The translations under genes were made by a program, and so were the position numbers. This document shows positions 7,244 through 16,382 of a DNA stretch of 32,010 bases, piece by piece (position 1 is the first letter of the stretch; each line of letters begins with the position of its first letter). The stretch spans positions 1 to 32,010 of the forward strand of contig JAPLXD010000016.1 of NCBI GenBank assembly GCA_026396255.1, written 5' to 3'. The stretch is from Candidatus Moraniibacteriota bacterium. Its GTDB lineage: Bacteria; Patescibacteriota; Minisyncoccia; Moranbacterales; UBA11712. Below the pieces are notes generated by a model, which had not been told where the DNA came from, ran no database searches, and worked only from the letters and a program-made list of their open reading frames with translations.

Positions 7244-7970
7244 ATTTTCCTTTCCAATCATTTCTTCTGATCCGCAAAAGATCCCAGATCATATTCATCG
7301 GATCGCGGAATATCCGGAGAGATCTTGAGGGCGGATTTTGGAGATGAATCGGAAGCTCTTTGATCTTATACCCACATTTGTTCGCAACGAAGATGACTTC
7401 CGCATCGAAGGCGAATCTTTTCACGGTGAGTTTGGGAAAAATTTTCATTGCCGCTTCTCGCCGAAAAACTTTGAACCCGCACTGCGTGTCTTTCACGTTC
7501 CAGTTGTTGGTGATGATCATCCTGATCAGACGAAAAGCTTTTTCCATCAGCTTGCGGTGGAACTGCACAGACTGGATGATTTTGAGTCCTGGAACAAACC
7601 GGGAAGCAATGACGATGTCATGGCCGTTCTGAATTTCCGCAACAAATTTTTCGAGCTCTTCGATGGGGATCCCGAGATCCGAATCAACAAACATCCCAAC
7701 GTCGCTTTCTTCACCGATTGCCAACATTCCATCTCTCACGGCGCCTCCCTTGCCCTGGTTTTCTTTGTTGTCAATAACCTTTATCCCGAGTTCCTGTTGG
7801 AGCGCCAAAAGCTCCTCCGCTGTATTGTCGCGGCTTCCGTCATTTACGGCAATTATTTCGTAGTGATCAAACCTTTGTTTCAAATAATCGTCGATTTTCT
7901 TGATGTTTTTCCGGATATTCTTGCCTTCGTTGAAACAAGGAGTGACTACGGATATTTTCGTGTTCTTCAT
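7236..7970 (-). CDS. GT2 polyprenyl-phosphate sugar transferase (ALG5/DPM1-like)
   Basis: The 244-residue cytoplasmic GT-A enzyme probably makes polyprenyl-phosphate glucose or mannose from a nucleotide sugar. The fold begins with ISVVTPCFNEG, continues with VNDGSRDNT and carries the metal-binding D96-S-D98 in FVDSDLG. The later VKDTQCGFKVFRR and the tail SRSL are typical of dolichyl-phosphate beta-glucosyltransferases. No membrane segments are present. It directly precedes, and overlaps, the YfhO-like GT-C gene, a natural donor-maker and donor-user pair. A 77-base gap separates it from the GT39 gene upstream. The sugar specificity cannot be read from sequence. Confidence 0.92.
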   Translation of the reverse strand: MKNTKISVVTPCFNEGKNIRKNIKKIDDYLKQRFDHYEIIAVNDGSRDNTAEELLALQQELGIKVIDNKENQGKGGAVRDGMLAIGEESDVGMFVDSDLGIPIEELEKFVAEIQNGHDIVIASRFVPGLKIIQSVQFHRKLMEKAFRLIRMIITNNWNVKDTQCGFKVFRREAAMKIFPKLTVKRFAFDAEVIFVANKCGYKIKELPIHLQNPPSRSLRIFRDPMNMIWDLLRIRRNDWKGKYE

Positions 7971-8047
7971 ATATTCAACTTCAGTATCACATTTCTTAAT
8001 CTACTATATTTTTCTCAATTTTTCCAGTGCTTTGGCAAACTTTGTGC

Positions 8048-9721
8048 TTATTTAAAAATATCCTTGAAAAATACTCTTTTTGAATTTTGAAGGTCGTCAA
8101 CACTCTTATGGAAAGTCGGCAACACCTGATCAACAAAACTATCGTTCGGCTTGAGGGTTCGAACTGTATAGGCACCGAATTTCTTTTCACCGGTAGCAGA
8201 AAATTCAGAGCCAAGAGACTCGCTTAGCTTGCTATTCGCCGCTCTCGTGAGCTTGGTGTCGAAATAACACGTATTTTGATCGACAGTTTTCACATCAGTC
8301 AGAGACAGTCCGTTCTTTCCTTTGAGCGCGAGCAAATATTTTATCGGCCGACCATATTCCGGAGCTGAATTATAATAGACCGTGCTCTTCGGACAACTGG
8401 CGGCCATGAAATCCACCGCATTTTCAAGATGCCAAAGAACGATGCCATCGCGCGCCTTGAGGATGATCGTTCTGTTTGGATAGATCCCCTTCTTCTGGGC
8501 AGATTCGATTTCTTTGAACCATTGGTATGTGCCAAGCAGGTTTGCCAGGATCAGAACCGCTGGAATCGCGAATGCCAGACCGATCCAGATGATTTTTTTC
8601 GGTTTTTCGAGACGCAAAAAGAATTGCGAAATATATCCGGCAAACATGAAAGGCAAGGTGATCATTGGCAGGAAAAAACGCGGCCGGATGTCAAAAGCGA
8701 TCGGGATATAGGCTAAAAAATACACTACAAACCAACAGAAAGTCAGGAGCAAAAACTTTTTCTTGACCGCATCTTTTTCTTCGCGATAAAATTTCAAATT
8801 CAAAACAAGGGCCGGAATCATGAAAAAAATCCAAGTCAAATTGGCTGGCAAGGAATCATTGTTTTTTACTATGTATCCGGTCAGAATAGTCAACCAGTTT
8901 TGGCCGAAATAGGAAAAATCGCGGGTAATATTTTCCCAAAGGGCGTGGTTTGAGGCCTTGGAATGGATAGCCGCCACAAATTCCTTTGAATTTGCTCCAT
9001 GCGTATGGATTTCATTGGCCACAACCGGGGCATAGAGGATCATTACCATCGCCAAAAACAAAATAACCTTTTTCCAGTCCAGATATTTTCGAAGTCCCTT
9101 GCGCTCGAACCACAAAAAAACAAGGGTGACGAGAGGCAAGGTCAAAAAAGAGAGAAAATGAAGCTGGGTCGAAACCGCGAACGACAGGCCGGCAACCGCC
9201 ACCCAGCGCAAGCGATATTTCACTTTCTCATCAAACACATTGAGAAGGGCATAGAAAAACAGCAGATTGAAAAACGGCAAAGCGTTTGGATTCCAGGAAA
9301 ACCGCGAATATTCGATGGCAAGAAAACACAAAGCATATGCCGAAGCCAGAATCATCGACCAATTTCGGTCAAAATATTTTTTGAGCAGAAGATAAAAAAG
9401 CGGGATGGAAAGGATTGAAAAAAACAAATCGGGATAGGCCAAGACTGACGGGCTCACGCTGTGAAAAAGAACGGCGGCGGCATATTGGAAATAGTAGAAG
9501 ACCGGCCCGAGGTTGAGATGAGTTCCGCCGGCTTTCGGCCCCAAAAGCGGCAGCCAGCCTGGCCCTTTTTCAAAGGCTTGCCGGGTGAGAGAAGCGTCCC
9601 GCGCCTGATCCATCTTGAAAAAAAGCCAGTCGTGAAAATGCCATACGCGCAAAAAAATTCCGACCGCCACGACAGCCGCAAATATGATTATTTTCCAATT
9701 TTTTTTGAAAAATTCAGTCAT
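8048..9721 (-). CDS. GT39/ArnT-like membrane glycosyltransferase, DQARD trio copy 1
   Basis: The 557-residue GT-C protein has about 11-12 membrane segments. It would transfer a sugar from a polyprenyl phosphate to an acceptor on the outer face of the membrane. The first external loop has D38-Q-A-R-D42 after FHDWLFFK, the place of the catalytic acid in GT39/GT83 enzymes. The next signature, IEYSRFSWNPNALPF, is shared with the two following paralogues. A C-terminal soluble tail ends with GAYTVRTLKP. The ATG at 9721 overlaps the stop of the GT2 gene (ATGA); an ATG at 9739 is an alternative. Together with the genes at 10770 and 12460 it forms a tandem family, probably from duplication. Confidence 0.85.
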   Translation of the reverse strand: MTEFFKKNWKIIIFAAVVAVGIFLRVWHFHDWLFFKMDQARDASLTRQAFEKGPGWLPLLGPKAGGTHLNLGPVFYYFQYAAAVLFHSVSPSVLAYPDLFFSILSIPLFYLLLKKYFDRNWSMILASAYALCFLAIEYSRFSWNPNALPFFNLLFFYALLNVFDEKVKYRLRWVAVAGLSFAVSTQLHFLSFLTLPLVTLVFLWFERKGLRKYLDWKKVILFLAMVMILYAPVVANEIHTHGANSKEFVAAIHSKASNHALWENITRDFSYFGQNWLTILTGYIVKNNDSLPANLTWIFFMIPALVLNLKFYREEKDAVKKKFLLLTFCWFVVYFLAYIPIAFDIRPRFFLPMITLPFMFAGYISQFFLRLEKPKKIIWIGLAFAIPAVLILANLLGTYQWFKEIESAQKKGIYPNRTIILKARDGIVLWHLENAVDFMAASCPKSTVYYNSAPEYGRPIKYLLALKGKNGLSLTDVKTVDQNTCYFDTKLTRAANSKLSESLGSEFSATGEKKFGAYTVRTLKPNDSFVDQVLPTFHKSVDDLQNSKRVFFKDIFK

Positions 9722-10758
9722 CAGAATGTTTTTGACCATTTCACGCCGTATTTCCGAAACCAGTCTGCTATTTTGCCGCTGCTAACTTTTTTGTTTTTCT
9801 GGATAGCGCGCCGCTTTTTGACCAGATCCGGAATATTGGCAACAACACTCCCCCACGCCCGCAAGATTTCCTTCGCAACCATAGTTTTGTTTTGTCCGGA
9901 AAATTCCGCTCCTTTTCTTCCTTTTTTCATTATAACTCGAAAAAGCAAAAAAATGTACCTGACGGGCGTGAAAACGAGCAGAATGACCGCCAACCGGCAA
10001 AGAGGATAGTTTTTGATCAGTGTGAAAAACCGGTTGCGGTTGAGATAGTAGGCCTTGAAACCGGAAATTCCTCCAGCGGTTGCGCTATGGACGTGCCACG
10101 CGACGGCTTTGGGACAATAGAACGATTTGAATCCCGCCAGCCGCATTCGCCAAGCCAGATCAACATCTTCATAGTAGGCAAAATGGCTGTTGTCAAAATA
10201 CTCACCCTCGGACAATTGAGTTTTCTCCAGGGCTTTTCGGGTGAAAAGTGAGGCCGCACCGGTTGCTCCGAAAATCTCTTTTTCTTCATCGTATTTTTTG
10301 CCGTCTTTTTCGCTGTATCCCCGGTTTGTCGCCACTCCGTCAACGCTCAAAAGAATTCCGGCACAATCAATTTTTTCCGGCTCGAAAAAATTCAAAACTT
10401 TCGGCTGTGCCGATCCTGCATCGGGATGCTCTTGGCTGCAATTTATCATATTTTCAATGAATTTTTCGTGAAGTTTGGTATCATTGTTGAGAATGAAGAC
10501 ACATCCGATGCTTTTGTCTTCAAGCGCCTTTTTTATGCCGATATTGTAGCCTTTCGCAAAACCGGTATTTTCCTTTAATTGAATAATTTCCGTTTTGGGA
10601 TAATTTTCTCGAACAAAATCAACCGATCCGTCTTTCGACCCATTGTCTACAAAGATCACTTTAAAGTCCCGATAACTTTGTTTCTCAAGTGAATCAAAAC
10701 AGTCTTTCAAATATTTTTTGCCGTTCCAATTGGCGATGATAACAGCGGTTTCGATCAT
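9721..10758 (-). CDS. GT2 glycosyltransferase, rhamnosyltransferase (WbbL)-like
   Basis: This 345-residue GT-A enzyme is of the type that adds rhamnose or a similar sugar to a lipid-linked glycan. It opens with AVIIANWNG, has FVDNGSKDGS, and has LNNDT (90-94) as the metal-binding motif. The acceptor-site signature YYEDVDLAWRMRLAGF (195-210) is present, followed by H-V-H-S-A-T and a hydrophobic helix near residues 255-275 that may anchor it to the membrane. The ATG at 10758 is chosen. A TTG at 10773 that overlaps the upstream stop (TTGA) is possible, and neither has a strong ribosome-binding site. It lies between two GT39 genes of the same family and overlaps the downstream one. Confidence 0.9.
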   Translation of the reverse strand: MIETAVIIANWNGKKYLKDCFDSLEKQSYRDFKVIFVDNGSKDGSVDFVRENYPKTEIIQLKENTGFAKGYNIGIKKALEDKSIGCVFILNNDTKLHEKFIENMINCSQEHPDAGSAQPKVLNFFEPEKIDCAGILLSVDGVATNRGYSEKDGKKYDEEKEIFGATGAASLFTRKALEKTQLSEGEYFDNSHFAYYEDVDLAWRMRLAGFKSFYCPKAVAWHVHSATAGGISGFKAYYLNRNRFFTLIKNYPLCRLAVILLVFTPVRYIFLLFRVIMKKGRKGAEFSGQNKTMVAKEILRAWGSVVANIPDLVKKRRAIQKNKKVSSGKIADWFRKYGVKWSKTF

Positions 10759-10769
10759 CTGAACTGCGC

Positions 10770-12458
10770 TCAATTATTATTTAGAGTATCATCAATGTTT
10801 TGGGGATATGATTTTGACCCAAGCTGCCTTTGGTTTTTCAGAATATATATCCCGATTTCCCCGAAATTTTGGTACTGCTTGATCGGAAAACCTTTTGTGT
10901 CAACTGCCAAACCGCTGCCACCTTTTTTCCCTACATAAAAAAGCTGGGCATCCGGCGGAATATTATTATAATCTTTCTGCTCCCGAAGAAGCGTGATATT
11001 TTTCTCTGAAAACACATAGGACAGCGGATAATAATAATTTTGCATATATTTCCCGTCAGCTATCATATAAATCTTCCCCTCGGAACCTGCCTGGGAAACA
11101 ATATAATCCCGCATATGGGTCAGTTCTCCCAAAACCACGTGCTGCGGCTGACTGTGATCATTTGACGCATAAAGTTTCGTTTCAACCAAAAGGGTATTGA
11201 AATTGAATCCAATAATGAGCGCACTAACGACGAAAACGGCCGGAAAAAATATTTTTGGATATTTTTGTCTTACAAATTCAAATATAAGGCCCAAAAAGAG
11301 ATATGGGACAAAAAATACCTGGAGATAGTATCTCAGAGGCGCATCTGCTATGACCGGATAAATAATAAGAAAAGATAACCCAATATACAAGCCGATCAAA
11401 CCCAAAAATGTTTTTCTTTTTTGATCTTTTTCCCGGCGATAAAAATATATCAAGAGGCCATAGCCGAATATGGAAAAAAGCAAACCGGCCGCCATCTCAA
11501 GTATTTTTTTCACATCGAGGGGGATACCGAGTAATTTTTGCTTGTACATTCCCACGGCAATCGTCAGATAATTGCATTCCACCTTGTTCCCGAGTGAAGA
11601 AATGATGTGGGTGTTGGCTTGGACATGGCAAACAGCGTCAAGAGCCAGCGGATTGTATCTTTCGTTGGCAGCCCCTGTGCTATCCGTGGATCCGGCAGAC
11701 AGCTTGAACAGTTTTTTTGTATTGGAAAAATTGTGCCGGGTTTCACTGACGATCTGATTGGTGTTGAGGAGCAAAACGATGCCGATGATCAGCAGCCAGC
11801 GTTTCCAAAGGCGCCAATTGCTTTTGAGCGAAACGACGAGAGTGATCAAGCTAACCGAAGTCAAAAGAAAAATTAAAATCGTATGGAGCTGGATACCGAT
11901 ACCCACCGCCACCCCGATCCCCACAATCCAGCCCCAATGCACGCGCTCTTTTTCGGTGAGAAATTTCCAGAGCGACAGCAAAAAGAGCAGTACAAAAAAA
12001 GGCATCGGATTCGGATTCCAGGCGAACCGGGAATATTCAATGGCAAAGTAGGAAACGGAATAGAGCCCGGTGAGCACCAGTGAGATATTGGTCTTGAAAT
12101 ATCTTTTCAGAAAATAATACAGCAGCGGAATCGCCAAGATGTTGAAAAACAAGTCCGGATAGGCCATCGTACTTGGCGCGACTCCGAACAATTTGCCGCT
12201 GGCGATTTGGAAATAATAGTACATCGCCCCCAAATCAAAACTCGTGCTGGCCGCCCGGAAGCCCATCAGCGGCAAGGGAGATTTTCCAGCCAAAAAATCT
12301 TTCACCACCAGCACGTCGCGCGCCTGGTCCGGATAGAAATACAGCCAATCGTGAAAATGGTAGGTGCGCAAGAATATTCCGACCACTATGATCAGCGCGA
12401 GAATCCAAATGCGTTTCGGAATTTTACTTATTGAATTTTTCATGTCGCTTATCTTCAT
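10770..12458 (-). CDS. GT39/ArnT-like membrane glycosyltransferase, DQARD trio copy 2
   Basis: The 562-residue multi-membrane protein is the middle member of the trio. The N-terminal helix is followed by RTYHFHDWLYF and D44-Q-A-R-D48, and then by IEYSRFAWNPNPMPF. The C-terminal tail is a soluble domain (FGEIGIYILKN). The start used is the ATG at 12458, one base after the stop of the upstream gene. An ATG at 12488 would overlap that gene by 29 bases, and an ATG at 12443 is also possible. The predicted role is transfer of a polyprenyl-linked sugar outside the membrane. Donor and acceptor are unknown, and the two flanking paralogues may have different specificities. Confidence 0.85.
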   Translation of the reverse strand: MKISDMKNSISKIPKRIWILALIIVVGIFLRTYHFHDWLYFYPDQARDVLVVKDFLAGKSPLPLMGFRAASTSFDLGAMYYYFQIASGKLFGVAPSTMAYPDLFFNILAIPLLYYFLKRYFKTNISLVLTGLYSVSYFAIEYSRFAWNPNPMPFFVLLFLLSLWKFLTEKERVHWGWIVGIGVAVGIGIQLHTILIFLLTSVSLITLVVSLKSNWRLWKRWLLIIGIVLLLNTNQIVSETRHNFSNTKKLFKLSAGSTDSTGAANERYNPLALDAVCHVQANTHIISSLGNKVECNYLTIAVGMYKQKLLGIPLDVKKILEMAAGLLFSIFGYGLLIYFYRREKDQKRKTFLGLIGLYIGLSFLIIYPVIADAPLRYYLQVFFVPYLFLGLIFEFVRQKYPKIFFPAVFVVSALIIGFNFNTLLVETKLYASNDHSQPQHVVLGELTHMRDYIVSQAGSEGKIYMIADGKYMQNYYYPLSYVFSEKNITLLREQKDYNNIPPDAQLFYVGKKGGSGLAVDTKGFPIKQYQNFGEIGIYILKNQRQLGSKSYPQNIDDTLNNN

Positions 12459-12459
12459 A

Positions 12460-13974
12460 TCATTGCTGCGACCCGTTCTTTTGAACAAGCAGCATGGAAA
12501 AACTTCCGTAGTCTTTGTACTGAAGGATATTCACACCTGTGTCTAAGACAATTTTTTTCCGATTTTTCTGCCTCACAACCTGAAAAGATTGGTCGGGCAG
12601 CGGCAAGTTCTTGAGCAAGGACAATTTTATGTTCGACCTTCCGACCAGATATTTGAGCGGCGTATAAGCTTTGTGCAGAAATTCTTTGTCCCCGGAAATA
12701 TATACATTCTTTTTATTGCTTGCGTTGGTAACGATAAATCGGGAAAATTCCTCGGCCTCCTTGAGAATTGTGACATTGACATCGCTTCCCCCGGGATTGC
12801 CATAATTCGCGAACACGGCAAATGATTTTTGGACGAAGAAAAGATTCGAGCCAAGGCCGAGCAGAACGAAGGGAAGGAAAACGAGCGGGAGATAGAATCT
12901 CACTGAAAGCTCATAGGCCATCTTTGTGAAAACGAGGTAAGCTATTCCCGTGAAAACAAACACAATTCCCAAAAAGGCCTTCTGATCCGCATCCGCCTCT
13001 TTCAAAAAATATCTGACAGCCAGGACCAGCCCGCCCAAAACGAATACGGAGCCAAAAGCGAATACCACGACATTCGCTTTGCTGCTGCCGGAGCCAAAAG
13101 AACATTTGTCGGAGATTTCGTATCCCGAAGCGATATAGATGTTCCCTTGAACCAAGCAGCTTGTGCTTTGAAAAATATTTCCAGCCACGGTGCTTTCCGC
13201 TTTCTGCTTGGTCTTGAGCCCCTGGAAAAAAGCTGTAATATTTTTTCCGTTTGTCTTATGCATATCAATCAACTGCGGAATGTTGACGAAAAGAGACACG
13301 GCCAGAACAATCAAAAAAAATTTCAGTACGTTTTTTTTCTTGAACAGAAAATAGCCAAAAACAAGAACCGTCACCGCCGGCAGGATCACCAAAAGCGTCG
13401 TATGGAGTTGGACGCCCACTCCGATTGCGACACCGGCCAATACCGCCCACAAAAATTTGTGTTTGCCCTTCCGGGAAACAACTTCGTGGATTGCATACAA
13501 AAACAAAAGAGTCCAGAACGGTGTTGAATTCGGATTCCAGCCGAAACGGGCATAGAAAATCGCATAGGCCGAAACAGCGAATATCGCTGTCAGATACAAG
13601 GATACATATTTCTCAAAATATTTGCGAAGAAAAAAGAAAAGAAGAGGAATGAACAAGATCCCCGTGAACAGATCCGGATAGGCCATTTTGTCCGGAACGT
13701 TTCCAAAAATTTTGGCCGAGACGATTTCAAAATAGTAAAAGGCCGCTCCCAGCCGGAATTGAGTTCCCCCGGCTTTGGGACCGAGCAGAGGCATCGGCGC
13801 AGATCCGTCGACCGCGCTTGAAACAATCAGCGCGTCTCTTCCCTGGTCGGCGTTGAAGCGCAGCCAGTCGTGATGATGCCAGGTGCGCAAAAATATCCCG
13901 ACGATCAGAATGGCCAGCAGGATCCACCAAAACTTCGGAATATTTTTTATAATTTCAAGTATCTTTTGATGCAA
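12460..13974 (-). CDS. GT39/ArnT-like membrane glycosyltransferase, DQARD trio copy 3
   Basis: This 504-residue member is the first of the trio in transcription order. Key features are RTWHHHDWLRF, D43-Q-G-R-D47 and FYARFGWNPNSTPF, and a shorter loop region than its two relatives. The frame is closed by a stop at 13987-13989, and the first plausible start within it is a TTG at 13974; no ATG occurs near the N-terminal hydrophobic segment, so TTG is likely. It lies 12 bases after the GT4 gene. Same predicted chemistry as copies 1 and 2: a lipid-linked sugar transferred to an extracytoplasmic acceptor. Confidence 0.85.
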   Translation of the reverse strand: MHQKILEIIKNIPKFWWILLAILIVGIFLRTWHHHDWLRFNADQGRDALIVSSAVDGSAPMPLLGPKAGGTQFRLGAAFYYFEIVSAKIFGNVPDKMAYPDLFTGILFIPLLFFFLRKYFEKYVSLYLTAIFAVSAYAIFYARFGWNPNSTPFWTLLFLYAIHEVVSRKGKHKFLWAVLAGVAIGVGVQLHTTLLVILPAVTVLVFGYFLFKKKNVLKFFLIVLAVSLFVNIPQLIDMHKTNGKNITAFFQGLKTKQKAESTVAGNIFQSTSCLVQGNIYIASGYEISDKCSFGSGSSKANVVVFAFGSVFVLGGLVLAVRYFLKEADADQKAFLGIVFVFTGIAYLVFTKMAYELSVRFYLPLVFLPFVLLGLGSNLFFVQKSFAVFANYGNPGGSDVNVTILKEAEEFSRFIVTNASNKKNVYISGDKEFLHKAYTPLKYLVGRSNIKLSLLKNLPLPDQSFQVVRQKNRKKIVLDTGVNILQYKDYGSFSMLLVQKNGSQQ

Positions 13975-13986
13975 GAGTTTTGATAA

Positions 13987-15171
13987 TTACTTCAGTTTAG
14001 ATTTCAAATATCCGTAATATTCAACGTTCGCGCTATTTTTGTTCGTATAGTTTTCCAAAACTTTTTCCCTGGCAATCTCGCCCATTTGTCTCCTCAAATC
14101 ACCATTCAGAATCAACTTCTCCAGTTTTTCTTTCCATTCTTCGTCATCACCGGCCACAAATCCGTCCACACCGTCCTCGATCGCCTCTCGAAAGGTTTGT
14201 GTCGCCGCAGCCACTGTTGGCACGCCCACAATCCCCGCTTCGATGAATTTTAGTTCCGATTTTGACTCGCAAAAAGGGTTGCCGATCTCAAGCGGCGCAA
14301 TATTGATGTCAGCGCCCGCAATATTTTCTAGATGCTTCTCCCACGGCACAAAGGGATGTTTTTTCACCCGCTCGTCGAAATTTGCTTGCCTTTGATCAAT
14401 TTCAAGCGGACCGAAAAGATGCAGTTCGACTTGCGGATATTTTTCGAGAAGGCCGGAAAGGACGTCTTTCACCGTCTCAAAATCCTTGTCGTGGCTGGCT
14501 GTTCCGGAAAAATAGCCAATTTTCACAGGCGTGGAGATTCGATCTCCATTTGGAGATCGAATCTCCAAAATCTTTTGCGCGACTTCAACATCATAATTCG
14601 ACAACTTGTTTTTCGAAACGAAAACTTGTTTTCCATGTGTCTTCAATTTTTCCGCAAGATATGACGTTGCTGTCACACAAGTTTTCGCATAATCGTCGTT
14701 CAAAATTTCGCTGCCCACTCCGGTCTCATATTGCTTGCGCTCAAGCGTGTTGAGTCTTTCAAAAAAGTCCATCCGCTTCACATACTCCGGATCATAGACC
14801 AGATCGTCCGTTTCAAAAATAATTTCTTTTTTTTGCGCCTTGATGTTTTCGATCATCTTCGCGATGGTATTGGAATAGATCGTCTTTTGGAAAATAAAAA
14901 TCTTGAACCGGTCAGCGTAGCGCGGCAAGAGCGGATTGTCCTGGACCGTGACGCTGCATTTGAAGCCATGCAGCCTCAACTCTTCCGCCTGCCGCTCGCT
15001 GCGATATTTCGCGCTGTCCCCCACTCCGCTGGAAATGAAAAGGATGTCGCCCGATCCGACGCGTCCGAACAATTTGAAAAAAGAAACGACGGATCTTTTC
15101 CCGCCGCGCAAAATTCCCTCGCGTTTCATCGCGCTGATCCCCTTTCCCAATTTGACCGACCACGATTTCAT
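13987..15171 (-). CDS. GT4 family glycosyltransferase A
   Basis: The 394-residue GT-B fold enzyme would use an activated nucleotide sugar at the cytoplasmic face. The N-domain runs to about residue 200. The C-domain starts with VKIGYFSGTASHDKDF and contains HLFGP, the GADINIAPL strand and the retaining-enzyme signature ESKSELKFIEAGIVGVP (about 302-318), holding the E-x7-E pair. A perfect 36-base palindrome encodes residues 202-213 exactly at the linker between the two domains. The start ATG overlaps the previous gene's stop (ATGA), so the two GT4 genes are probably co-translated. The sugar transferred is unknown. Confidence 0.88.
   Translation of the reverse strand: MKSWSVKLGKGISAMKREGILRGGKRSVVSFFKLFGRVGSGDILFISSGVGDSAKYRSERQAEELRLHGFKCSVTVQDNPLLPRYADRFKIFIFQKTIYSNTIAKMIENIKAQKKEIIFETDDLVYDPEYVKRMDFFERLNTLERKQYETGVGSEILNDDYAKTCVTATSYLAEKLKTHGKQVFVSKNKLSNYDVEVAQKILEIRSPNGDRISTPVKIGYFSGTASHDKDFETVKDVLSGLLEKYPQVELHLFGPLEIDQRQANFDERVKKHPFVPWEKHLENIAGADINIAPLEIGNPFCESKSELKFIEAGIVGVPTVAAATQTFREAIEDGVDGFVAGDDEEWKEKLEKLILNGDLRRQMGEIAREKVLENYTNKNSANVEYYGYLKSKLK
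14532..14567. repeat. Double-hairpin palindromic element in GT4 gene A
   Basis: A perfect 17-bp inverted repeat (14532-14548 and 14551-14567) with a 2-base spacer. Each arm is itself a hairpin, GGAGAT-TCG-ATCTCC and GGAGAT-CGA-ATCTCC, with mirror-image loops TCG and CGA. The total of 36 bases equals 12 codons, in frame, at the linker of the two GT-B domains. Its architecture matches the element in the GT39 gene at 22501-22543. Confidence 0.85.
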
Positions 15172-16382
15172 TTTTTTGTTAATTTCTCAAATATCTCAAA
15201 CAACTTTTTGGCTTCTTTTTCCTCACCCAATTCTTCCATATCATAATGAATTTTCTCTGAAGTTTGGATACCCTCCAAGATGCCGTCCAAATCGCCGAAA
15301 TTCTGCATATAATGGCCTTTTTCTCCCAGTCTCGCGCGGTTGAATTCTTTTTCGAAACAAACGATCGGACATCCGGCCGCCATCAGATTGACCAATTTTC
15401 CGCTGCCTTCCGTCGTACTGCCATTTTTCGGATCAATCGCCGCGTCAGCCAGCGCCAGATAGGCCGGCAAAGAAAAATATTTCACTCTCCCCGCAAAATA
15501 TACGGAATCTCCAAGATTATTTTTTCCGACATATTCTTTGTATTTTTCTTCATCGTTTCCAAATCCGCCGATGAGCAGTTTCCAATCTTTCTTTTTCCAA
15601 AGCTCGGCTTTTTCCTTCCGAGAGTTGAACTCTCGGAATTCCTCAAAGCCAAGCTTTTTTATATTCTTGAATGCTTCGAGCAGTTCGCCGACTCCCTTGT
15701 TGTCGCTCAATCCCCCGATATAGACCAATAACTTTTTTCCTTCCGCCCATTCTTTGATCTCGGCAATCTTTTTCTGCTCATCTTGGGTCAAGCGCGGAAT
15801 ATTCCGGAAAAGCTCCAAATCAATCCCGTCGCGGACGATGTCGATTCGATCCTTGTGCTTGTACAATTGTTCCATCTGCGGCTTCACGTTCTCACTGCTC
15901 ACCACCAGCCAATTGCAGCGGTTGATCAAACGGCGAGAAAGCCATACGAAAAACCGGCGGGCGATGAAATTTTTCCGGTTGTAGCTTTTGAACTCTTCTT
16001 CGAGATCCGCCTGCAAATCAACGACCACGGGAGGATTTTGAAATGTCAGTCTTTTTGCCACATATCCGACACCAAATCCTTCGTACATATGGCCATGGAT
16101 GATGTCCGGTCGAAATTCCTTGATCAGCCGGCGGCACAAGAAAATCAATTTGATGTCGAGCCAAAATTTTCCCCAGGAAAATCCCGGAGCCGTCCGTTTG
16201 TACCATCCGACTTTCCCGATCCGCTCGATATCAAGACCGGCAATATCATCTCCCGAAAAATAGGTGCAAATTTTCACTTCAGCCCCGAATTTTTCAAGAT
16301 ATTTCGCGTCGCCGTATATCCGCATATGGCAGCCCCGATCGGAAAAGAAAGACGTCGCTGCAATCGTCAAAACTTTCATCAT
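15168..16382 (-). CDS. GT4 family glycosyltransferase B
   Basis: The 404-residue GT-B enzyme opens with MKVLTIAATSFFSDRGCHMR, a glycine- and His-bearing donor loop, and has DIIHGHMYEGFG (93-104) in the N-domain. The C-domain starts near LLVYIGGLSDNKG (218-230) and has WKLLIGGFG and YFAGRV. The expected acidic signature is altered: NGSTTEGSGKLVNLMAAGCPIV keeps only E in place of the usual first Glu. A hairpin encodes residues 249-256 in a surface loop of the C-domain. The ATG overlaps the stop of the GtrA-like gene (ATGATG), and the second Met is an alternative. Probable cytoplasmic glycan assembly enzyme; donor unknown. Confidence 0.88.
   Translation of the reverse strand: MMKVLTIAATSFFSDRGCHMRIYGDAKYLEKFGAEVKICTYFSGDDIAGLDIERIGKVGWYKRTAPGFSWGKFWLDIKLIFLCRRLIKEFRPDIIHGHMYEGFGVGYVAKRLTFQNPPVVVDLQADLEEEFKSYNRKNFIARRFFVWLSRRLINRCNWLVVSSENVKPQMEQLYKHKDRIDIVRDGIDLELFRNIPRLTQDEQKKIAEIKEWAEGKKLLVYIGGLSDNKGVGELLEAFKNIKKLGFEEFREFNSRKEKAELWKKKDWKLLIGGFGNDEEKYKEYVGKNNLGDSVYFAGRVKYFSLPAYLALADAAIDPKNGSTTEGSGKLVNLMAAGCPIVCFEKEFNRARLGEKGHYMQNFGDLDGILEGIQTSEKIHYDMEELGEEKEAKKLFEIFEKLTKK
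15616..15638. repeat. Single-hairpin palindromic element in GT4 gene B
   Basis: A 23-base near-perfect palindrome has 11-bp arms (15616-15626 and 15628-15638) around one base, with a central TTGAA that is likely the loop of a 7- to 9-bp hairpin (CCGAGAG and CTCTCGG). It is in frame and encodes residues 249-256, between a helix and the WKLLIGGFG strand. Confidence 0.65.
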
